Shown: piece after piece, positions 1-5,300 of the stretch
Position numbering within the stretch: position 1 is the stretch's first letter
How the letters are laid out: every line of letters starts with the position of its first letter
DNA from: Globobulimina sp.
Lineage: Eukaryota > Foraminifera > Rotaliida
NCBI GenBank assembly: GCA_003354225.1
Contig: PIVH01000639.1
Coordinates: forward strand, 1-5,300
Length of the DNA: 5,300 nucleotides
Direction: 5' to 3'
Made by a program: the position numbers and the translations under genes
The notes under the pieces: generated by a model
Database searches by the model: none
The model's input: the letters and a program-made list of their open reading frames with translations, nothing else
Told to the model about the DNA's origin: nothing

Positions 1-24
1 CGGCTTCTCCGCTGCATGTTTCAT
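1..24 (-). other. Possible first codons of a gene running off the left edge
   Basis: On the minus strand an ATG at 24-22 opens a frame of eight codons (M-K-H-A-A-E-K-P) that is still open at the window edge. The first 20 bases are GC-rich, in contrast to the AT-rich DNA that follows, as often happens where coding sequence begins in an AT-rich genome. The plus strand is also open over this short span, for example a frame ending in TAA at 31-33. Orientation and even coding status are therefore undecided. The fragment is too short to identify. Confidence 0.15.
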
Positions 25-47
25 AAATCATAATTATACCGACATAT

Positions 48-74
48 ATTTGTGTATAATAAGTATACACAAAT
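48..74. repeat. Perfect 11-bp inverted repeat with 5-nt loop
   Basis: ATTTGTGTATA at 48-58 is the exact reverse complement of TATACACAAAT at 64-74, with a 5-nt spacer, so the DNA or its transcript could form a hairpin. It lies upstream of the possible edge gene at 1-24 and roughly 380 bp downstream of the transposase stop. Role unknown. It could be a palindromic binding site, a remnant of a small element, or chance in AT-rich DNA, although its C/G content makes chance less likely than for a pure A/T palindrome. Confidence 0.6.
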
Positions 75-410
75 TGTATAATCCGCTCTGATAGAAAGTA
101 TACAAAATTCTGAAAGTTACTTTTTTTTATTTTAGTGTAAAAGAACAAGTTTGATGAGTATAATAAACAATTAATTATATAAGTATAACTGCTATAAAAT
201 TAAAATTAAACGGATTGACACAAACATAATAATATAATATAAAAAAAAAAGAAATTAATGCGTCAAACAGAGCAAATCACATAAATTATGTACGTATAAA
301 TCAATTATTTTTGTTGACCAAATATTCATACTTTATGTAAGATATAATACAATATAAATTATAAAAATCTTATCCGTTAATAAAGGCTATACAAAAATGC
401 GTTTGACGTA

Positions 411-437
411 TATAAAACATATAAAACATATAAAATA
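411..437. repeat. 9-bp tandem repeat, three copies
   Basis: TATAAAACA occurs at 411-419 and 420-428, followed by TATAAAATA at 429-437, which differs at one base. The array lies about 20 bp past the transposase stop, in its presumed 3' untranslated region. It resembles an ordinary short tandem expansion in AT-rich DNA. Confidence 0.6.
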
Positions 438-454
438 ATATGTAATTTAATAAA

Positions 455-1520
455 TTATTCAGCCAAATAATTTGGGCCAAACACTTTTTTCATATTTCCT
501 AAAATAAATGATGCACGGATTGCCAATGAATGATATCTTGAATCTCGTCGATAAATACCACCAACCATTCCCCAGTCCATTTTATTTCGTCCAAATAGTT
601 GCTCGATATGAGCTCTCTCTGCTTTATGTCCATCGGTCCCATCCGGACCTATAAAACGCAAATCATTTGGATACCCATCATCAACCAAAGTGGATTGATT
701 CCACTCATTTTCAGCAATATAACGACTCGCATTTGAGTCGCACATTCGGCCCGGAATTCCTGTTGAAAATATATGTAAAACACACAAAAAAATATGTAAA
801 ACAAATACATGTACCTGTCACTAAATGGGTACAATAATTGGATTTGGTTGCAATTGCTTGTACGTTTACAGCCTCTGGATATTTTCTTTTATGATCATAA
901 AAATCGCTTCGATTAATACCAGCCGGTAAAATACGCGTTGCTCGTCTTCTAAACATAGAACCATCCAAACTGCAATACGCGGTGGGATAATTTTCGTATA
1001 TTTGTGCTGCTGCGCGTTGTCCATTATTTAATGGACGGATCCAATCATTAAATATGTCTACAAAATGGAGTAAACAATGCTTAAAATCCCTGGATACGCT
1101 GGATGCATTCCATCCGTTTTGATACGCGGTATCCCATACTTTTGGTTGCTCCCCTAATTGGTTTAAAAAAGATAAAATTCGATTCTCATTTGTTATTTTG
1201 CACCGCCGTCTGCGTTTGCGTGCATTCTCAGCCCTTGGTACTGTCAAATATATATTCCTGGGCTCACTAATTGCTTGATCCATGCCTTCGAAAATGTATT
1301 CAAACATATTTTGATTACAATTCGCATGATGCGAAAAGTAACCAGTGCCTGTAATATTAATGTAATTATTTTTGGCAATTACATTCCTTCCAATTCCAAC
1401 ATATCTAATATTATTTGCATATATGTCGTCATCCTCGTCATCGTCAATAATTAAGGAATAGAATTGATGTATCAATGTGATTAGAAATACAACAATTATC
1501 GACTGTCTGTTGAGCGCCAT
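455..1520 (-). CDS. Harbinger-type DDE transposase, two exons
   Basis: Exon 1 is 1520-815 and exon 2 is 759-455. Removing the 55-nt intron at 814-760 restores one frame of about 336 residues. Identification rests on the DDE_4 (PIF/Harbinger) pattern. A basic RKRRRRC run near residues 101-107 could be a nuclear signal. A helix-turn-helix-like segment follows (about 117-160). Then come SLDGSMF with the first catalytic Asp (about D186), the YDHKRKYPEAVNVQA stretch matching the family's 'N-x-K-G-x-x-S-x-N-x-Q' region, IPGRMCDS (the family 'PG-x-x-H-D-S' site), DDGYP with the second Asp (about D262), and ERAHIEQLFGRNK with the Glu (about E288). The family protein binds transposon ends and cuts and joins DNA in the nucleus. 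The start is the ATG at 1520-1518, because no ATG lies upstream in frame. That start is followed by a hydrophobic stretch (residues 7-24) and an acidic DDDEDDD run, which is unusual. No terminal inverted repeats and no Myb-like partner gene were seen. It could be a mobile copy or a host-adopted HARBI1-like nuclease. Confidence 0.85.
760..814 (-). other. Spliceosomal intron of the transposase gene (55 nt, phase 1)
   Basis: On the minus strand the intron starts GTACATG and ends TTTTCAACAG. Splicing turns V-T-(G) in exon 1 into T-G-I-P-G-R in exon 2, rebuilding the conserved PG-x-x-x-D-S site. Without splicing the exon 1 frame would continue into about 33 unrelated residues and stop near 711. 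Inside the intron the 12-mer TGTTTTACATAT occurs twice, 21 bp apart (plus-strand positions 792-803 and 771-782), which suggests an internal tandem duplication. Confidence 0.85.
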
Positions 1521-1563
1521 GCAAAAGTTTTTTTTTACTGATGAAATGCAAAAGTTTTTTTTT
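1519..1563. repeat. Exact 18-bp direct repeat at the transposase start
   Basis: ATGCAAAAGTTTTTTTTT occurs at 1519-1536 and again at 1546-1563, a spacing of 27 bp. Read on the minus strand in the transposase frame, each copy would encode K-K-N-F-C. Only the last bases of the first copy overlap the ATG at 1520-1518, so the repeat sits in the 5' leader just upstream of the start codon. The A/T-run component suggests slippage-type duplication. Confidence 0.75.
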
Positions 1564-1742
1564 CTTCGATTATCAAAGCGTTCATTGATGAAATGAACTA
1601 AAAGCAAAAACGCTATTGTACTTTTTGCAACATGTTTCTAAATAATTGAAAAAATGCAAAACAGTGGAGTGATCGAGTGATTGGAAAAATTATGTCTTGT
1701 GGATAAGATGTAACAAATCAAGAAAAAAAGGTTATTTATAAC
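1521..1742. other. Spacer between BTB gene and transposase gene
   Basis: These 222 bp must hold both the 3' end of the BTB transcript and the promoter of the transposase gene, since both read on the minus strand. Visible items are the 18-bp direct repeat (1519-1563), a tandem 8-mer pair GAGTGATC/GAGTGATT at 1667-1682, and the palindrome GTTATTTATAAC at 1731-1742 immediately beyond the BTB stop codon. There is no canonical AATAAA on the minus strand here. The only near match is a TATAAA just past the stop. No open frame worth calling is present. Confidence 0.5.
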
Positions 1743-4156
1743 TTATTTCCCATATATTTTCCATTTTCCTAATCCAATATAACCAAAAAATCTAATTCGA
1801 AGTGCTTGAACGTCTTTATTTATCATCACAATTTTTGATTCATTGTCTTTAAATCCTTCCAGCAAACAAATAGTAATCCAACTATTCCGTGTTGGATTCA
1901 ATGAGTATTGTAGTGTCTGGCCATTAATGTCCTTACAGCTCCAATTGTTGGACATACCCATTGAAGTCCCTGGTGGTCCAATGTCCATACAATAAACATA
2001 CGTTGTTTTGCTAAACCTTGCTTCAATCCATTGTAAGGACATTGTGCCGTCTTTATTCTGATCTGTAGCGCAACCTTGATTTAGATTATCATTCATCATT
2101 ACTGAATATGTATTAAAAAAATCCAAACCCGCAAAGTCCTTAAATTTGGAAGACATCCTTAATGTATATGACACATTCCTTCCTATCTTTGGTTGTTGCA
2201 ACAAATTCAATTTTTTTTGCACTTCATTGCAATCATTCTGTAACTTGACATGTTTCAGTTGATAAACATTACAATCATTCTGTAATTTGAAATTTTTCTG
2301 TTGACAATCATGCAATTTTTCTTTCACTAATTCCAACGGAGACTTTGGTTTTGGAATTCTTCTCTTTGTGTTAAACGCACCACACTCACTATCTGGATTC
2401 TGGAAATATAACAAAATACAAACTAATTCTTGCTGCGTTAATATATTCAATGGTACAACATATTTTGCAAAATACTTTCCGTCCATCAATCCAAACCTGA
2501 CCAAATCACGAACAGATTTTAATAACTGTACTATCTCTCCTTTTTTTAATCTATTTGCCCATTCTTGCATTTTTTCCCAGATCTCCTCCTCAGACAATGG
2601 TAACGTACATTGTAAAAAGACTCTCATCGTTGATGCTTTCATGCTGTAAAACGAGTCAGAATTTAAAATATCAGCAATAACGGTTGCGGTGCTTTGATTG
2701 ACATATTGTATACATTTAGAAGAAAAAGTGTCCAATTTCAACGACAATGATTTATCTAATAAAAAACACACATTTGATGGATGTATGCATTGATCAAAGT
2801 AAGTTTGACAATACAATGGCAATGCTATAATTTGATATCGATCGCAAATACACAATACATCCAATACAGTTTCTGTGGTGACGTACGTCTTTGGATTAGC
2901 ACAATATGCAAAATTTAAAATGCAGTCAAATGCTTCACAATCAATATCATCAATAACTACTTCTGAATTGGATTTGCTTTCTTCCATTTGTCCAAATAGC
3001 ATACCTTCAAACAAGAAAATCTAATTTGGTGAGACAGGAATATCAAAAAATAAATATTAACTTAACCTTCAAATACCGGACTAATAATTTCCAAAAATAA
3101 ACGATTTAATGAGAATTCCCGTTTCTTTGTTCCATGTCCAATTACAAACGTAACGTCTGTATATTTTGAAATTGTCAATAAATTATGTATAGTTTTGCGT
3201 TGTGCTGTTTTGGCCTCATCAGTGTATGGATCATATTCCACTGATTCCTTATTTCCATCAATGGTCATTGTCCTTTGTCTTTGTGTCGTATTAAATATAC
3301 AAGTGGCAGATGGCGCATATGAATATGTTAAAACACTCAGTGATTCATCTTTTGATAATATGTGCTGTGACATAACATTTTGTACAAAGTAATTTCCGCT
3401 CATTAAAGGAAATCGTATCAAATCTTTTATTGCGCCAAGTGACTGCAATTTGGATTTATTTTCATCAATATTTAAGGAATTGCTTTGATGATTTGCCCAT
3501 TCCAACACCATTTCCCATATAATTTCTTCTTTTACAGCTAACGCATCCAATTGCAAACACAATCGCATTGTTTCCACGCTCATTTGCTTAAATCCATCTG
3601 ATTTAATCACATCCTCAATCGCATTTGCATCATCTTCTAAATATTTCAAACATTGTTTACGTTGAACATCTAATTTCCATTTTGTTGCTTCATTCAGTAA
3701 GATACAAACATTATTTTCACGTATATTATTCTCAAAATATTCATTGCATAATGTGGTCAACACAGGAATATGATATTTCTCACAGATATACAATACAGAT
3801 AATACATTGTTGGCTGACAGGTTTGGATTGTTACAGTATGCAAATTTTAATACCGATTGGAATGCATTACTATCAATATCTGCCAACACAAATTCCTCTA
3901 ATTTGTCATCACCATACAATAATTCGTCAAAGTGATTACTAACTGAGGATAAAAACAAACGGTTTATGTCATACCGATCGCGATATTGGGTTTGCGTCGG
4001 ACCAATAACGAATGACACATCAGTATATTTATGTTGGTTGAGCACGACAGATAACTGTGCATGCATTTCAAATTCAATATCCGTGTCTGGACTCATTCGT
4101 TGTTTTTTGTATGCAGGTAATTTGAGACCATCATCATTATCTCTACGACGTTTCAT
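1743..4156 (-). CDS. Double BTB-BACK protein with coiled coil and C-terminal discoidin-like domain
   Basis: Exon 1 is 4156-3067 and exon 2 is 3004-1743, giving about 783 residues. Domains in order: a basic N-terminus KRRRDN...KKQR (possible bipartite nuclear signal); BTB 1 at about 36-138 (KYTDVSFVIG, NRLFLSSVS, FAYCNNP); BACK 1 to about 290 (IWEMVLEWAN, LIRFPLMSGNYF); BTB 2 at about 330-432 (KYTDVTFVIG, NRLFLEIISPVF, then MLFGQMEESK); BACK 2 at about 438-575 (IWEKMQEWAN, LVRFGLMDGKYF); a coiled coil at about 588-634; and a beta-rich C-terminal domain at about 640-783 ending LRIRFFGYIGLGKWKIYG, like F5/8 type C domains. BTB-BACK proteins commonly dimerise and recruit Cullin-3. The M-E-E near 370-372 sits where SPOP-type BTBs carry their Cul3-contact phi-x-E motif. 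The architecture recalls BTBD9 (BTB-BACK-F5/8C) but with the BTB-BACK unit doubled. ATG 4156 is the first in-frame ATG after a TAG at 4183-4181 and has A at -3. Substrate and pathway are unknown. Confidence 0.88.
2230..2290 (-). repeat. 42-bp-spaced coding repeat in the coiled coil
   Basis: A 19-bp sequence (plus strand CAATCATTCTGTAAYTTGA) occurs at 2230-2248 and 2272-2290 with one mismatch and a spacing of 42 bp. It encodes the KLQNDCN motif twice, 14 residues apart. A more degenerate KLHDCQQ copy precedes them. Fourteen residues is two heptads, so each added unit lengthens the coiled coil while keeping its register. Confidence 0.75.
3005..3066 (-). other. Spliceosomal intron inside BTB 2 (62 nt, phase 1)
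   Basis: On the minus strand the intron starts GTTAAGTTAA and ends TTGTTTGAAG. It follows ...CCGGTATTTGAAG and precedes GTATGCTATTTGG, and splicing restores a Gly codon and a continuous BTB fold (SPVFEG then MLFGQ). Unspliced, the frame meets TAA at 3064-3062 after Gly, cutting the protein in mid-domain. The 9-mer TTTGAAGGT is present at both boundaries. The corresponding place in BTB 1 (HFDELLYG) has no intron. Confidence 0.88.
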
Positions 4157-4326
4157 CTTCGGCGATTCTTCGCGGCGCAACTATGAGGTATAAATCATGT
4201 ATATTAGTAGTTGCAGTTTTTGTATTTTAATGGTATTTTTGCAAAACTGTTTCACCCAATATTCAAACTGTAAACATATACAAATTTGGTTGTACTTTTA
4301 TTGTTTGTATACCGTGCACAGTTTCT
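4157..4326 (-). promoter_or_regulatory. Upstream region of the BTB gene, shared with the PPR 3' end
   Basis: These 170 bp must contain the end of the PPR transcript and the promoter or leader of the BTB gene. The 25 bases just before the ATG (4181-4157) are GC-rich compared with the AT-rich DNA before them. The change occurs at ...CCTCATAG, with CTACTAAT about 30 nt earlier. That combination resembles a branch point plus 3' splice site, so a spliced 5' leader is possible. No ATG-started coding exon lies between here and the PPR stop. No clear TATA box could be singled out in such AT-rich sequence. Confidence 0.35.
4297..4302 (-). promoter_or_regulatory. Candidate poly(A) signal of the PPR-DYW gene
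   Basis: The minus strand reads AATAAA at 4302-4297, 24 nt past the last base of the PPR-DYW stop codon (4329-4327). This is a plausible place for a canonical eukaryotic polyadenylation signal in a compact genome. In AT-rich DNA this hexamer also arises by chance. Confidence 0.35.
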
Positions 4327-5300
4327 CTAGTTACCGCAACTGCATTTACTATTTAGAAATATATGTTTTTGTCGAGTGTCAGTGCAAGAAATAGGTAGAT
4401 TTGGATAAAATTTTGATACTTTTTTAAAGAAATTATGACAATCTTTACACATTCTCATATTAACTGTAATATCAACATCATTTTCCGAATTGATATCCAA
4501 TAAAAATGCTAGTGCTTTTTTTTCAGAATGATATTTAATTAAATGATATGCTCCATAAATATCATTTAATTCTGGATATTGCGTAATATCTATTTCATAT
4601 TTTATTAATTCAATAAGTTTATCCACCAACTCATTATAATTATTATTCATATCATTATCATTGGTTACATTATAAATAATTCCATTACATTCAAATTGAG
4701 CAATAATTGTTGATGATGGATATTGCATTTTATATTTATTTACAAATATTTCTTTTATCATATTTATCATATAAACATCATTCACATTTATAGCTGTTCT
4801 ATAAAATAACTTCAATTGATATTGTTCCATTTCATACCAATTTGATTTGTTGAGAAATATTTTGGCTTCATTTAAAGCTTTTTGTTTGTTTATATTATCC
4901 ATGGCCAGACAGCAAATAGTTGTTAATATATTGATATGTGGTTTCAAATTATTTAAGTTACAAAACAGTTTATATCCATTGTATTCATTCCACATTTTAT
5001 CATAATTTGAGTTTGATAGATTAGCATAAGCAGTGATGATTTGATTCCATGAAAGATGCGACATTTTATTCATAAAATTATGCTTTATATTTGAAACAAA
5101 TAAATCAAGCAATACTTCATTTTTTGACTTATAGGCTGCGATAATAGCAACACAATATGTATTTATATCTGGTTTTATCTCACATTCAATCATTTTATCC
5201 CAATAAATATTAATTAAATAGGGTTTGCCACATTTGATAATTCCAGCAATTATATTTGTAAAACAATAATTATTTATATGCGTTTTTATAAATTCATCGG
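4327..5300 (-). CDS. PPR protein with C-terminal DYW-type deaminase domain (5' end missing)
   Basis: The frame is open from the right edge to TAG at 4329-4327. The ATG at 5193 is not the true start, because the upstream codons continue without a stop and complete a PPR repeat (about 5276-5165: YCFTNIIAGIIKCGK...KMIECEIKPD) followed by the start of another (INTYCVAIIAAYKS). A region aligning with plant E/E+ and PG-box motifs follows, with YPSSTIIAQ where plants have PG-x-SWIE. The deaminase core is intact: YHSEKKALAF (H-x-E; His codon 4530-4528), MCKDCH (C-x-x-C-H; first Cys 4449-4447), then KHIF and KCSCG, which form the second zinc site. In plants such proteins bind organelle transcripts through the PPRs and convert C to U (some relatives U to C), so this gene is probably nuclear-encoded and acts in mitochondria. 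The protein stops after CSCG-N, without the terminal D-Y-W. An Asn-rich NDNDMNNNYN insert lies before the PG-box region. Targeting peptide and repeat number are outside the window. Confidence 0.88.
   Translation of the reverse strand, partial: DEFIKTHINNYCFTNIIAGIIKCGKPYLINIYWDKMIECEIKPDINTYCVAIIAAYKSKNEVLLDLFVSNIKHNFMNKMSHLSWNQIITAYANLSNSNYDKMWNEYNGYKLFCNLNNLKPHINILTTICCLAMDNINKQKALNEAKIFLNKSNWYEMEQYQLKLFYRTAINVNDVYMINMIKEIFVNKYKMQYPSSTIIAQFECNGIIYNVTNDNDMNNNYNELVDKLIELIKYEIDITQYPELNDIYGAYHLIKYHSEKKALAFLLDINSENDVDITVNMRMCKDCHNFFKKVSKFYPNLPISCTDTRQKHIFLNSKCSCGN

Larger units (their letters stand above)
1..454. other. AT-rich non-coding stretch
   Basis: I see no convincing gene here. The stretch is dominated by A/T runs, for example an A run near 240-250 and a T run near 120-128, with stops in every frame. 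It includes the 3' flank of the transposase gene, whose stop is at 457-455. It also holds a perfect 11-bp inverted repeat (48-74) and a 9-bp tandem repeat (411-437), both listed separately. Bases 1-20 are clearly richer in G+C than the rest and may be the edge of another gene. I looked here for the left end of a transposon matching the right flank (1521-1742) and found no convincing terminal inverted repeat. Confidence 0.7.

Noticed and set aside
261-408. CGTCAAAC (261-268) and GTTTGACG (401-408) as an inverted repeat.
   Set aside because: Only 8 bp, 132 bp apart and not extended by neighbouring bases. No structure or element is supported.
1521-1607. Extension of the transposase N-terminus upstream to a TTG at 1607.
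   Set aside because: There is no ATG in that frame before 1520, and the added residues only encode the KKNFC tandem repeat with no family match.
367-1709. ATCTTATCC at 367-375 and its reverse complement GGATAAGAT at 1701-1709 flank the transposase gene and could be terminal inverted repeats.
   Set aside because: The match is only 9 bp, does not extend on either side, and no 3-bp TTA/TAA-type target duplication lies next to it. A match of this length between two AT-rich flanks is expected by chance.
2368-2649. Plus-strand open frames such as 2368-2649, 3195-3392, 3625-3942, 3966-4193 and 4197-4394.
   Set aside because: All but 4197-4394 lie opposite the BTB exons; 4197-4394 lies in the spacer and opposite the end of the DYW domain. 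None has a recognisable domain, and the minus-strand frames carry clear conserved motifs.
3012-3014. A separate gene starting at TTG 3014 for the second BTB half.
   Set aside because: TTG is not a usual eukaryotic start, and the product would begin in the middle of a BTB domain. The 62-nt intron joins it exactly to the upstream half.
5191-5193. ATG at 5193 as the start of the PPR-DYW protein.
   Set aside because: The frame stays open upstream to the window edge, and the upstream codons complete a PPR repeat, so this Met is internal.
1-5300. CRISPR arrays, bacterial operons, tRNA or rRNA genes.
   Set aside because: No regularly spaced repeats, no tRNA-like or rRNA-like conserved blocks, and the genes contain spliceosomal introns, so prokaryotic features are not expected.

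Overview
The window looks like nuclear DNA of a unicellular eukaryote. It is very AT-rich, and two of its three genes only make sense once a short GT-AG intron (55 and 62 nt) is removed. Its protein families (BTB-BACK, a Harbinger-type transposase, and a PPR protein with a DYW deaminase domain) are eukaryotic. The standard genetic code fits, with TAA and TAG as stops. DYW proteins belong chiefly to land plants, but scattered protists (heteroloboseans, amoebozoans, malawimonads), rotifers and some fungi also have them. The base composition and gene style suggest a protist, but I cannot name the lineage.

All three genes lie on the minus strand, so they read from high to low coordinates. (1) 5300-4327 is the C-terminal part of a PPR protein ending in a DYW-type cytidine deaminase domain, and it runs off the right edge. 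(2) 4156-1743 is a two-exon gene for a protein of about 783 residues: BTB-BACK, then a second BTB-BACK, a coiled coil, and a C-terminal discoidin-like (F5/8 type C) domain. Its intron splits the second BTB domain. (3) 1520-455 is a two-exon gene for a Harbinger/DDE_4-type transposase of about 336 residues with an apparently complete D-D-E triad.

The spaces between genes are short: 170 bp between PPR and BTB, and 222 bp between BTB and transposase. The left 454 bp is a non-coding AT-rich stretch with a perfect 11-bp inverted repeat and a short tandem repeat, and possibly the edge of another gene at bases 1-24.

Nothing shows that the three genes work together. The PPR-DYW protein is probably an organelle RNA-editing factor. 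The BTB protein is probably a Cullin-3 substrate adaptor or scaffold. The transposase is a mobile or formerly mobile gene lodged downstream of it. The most notable points are the DYW deaminase outside a plant-like setting, ending without the D-Y-W tripeptide, and an intron in BTB repeat 2 that BTB repeat 1 lacks and that is bounded by a 9-nt direct repeat, as expected for recent intron gain.
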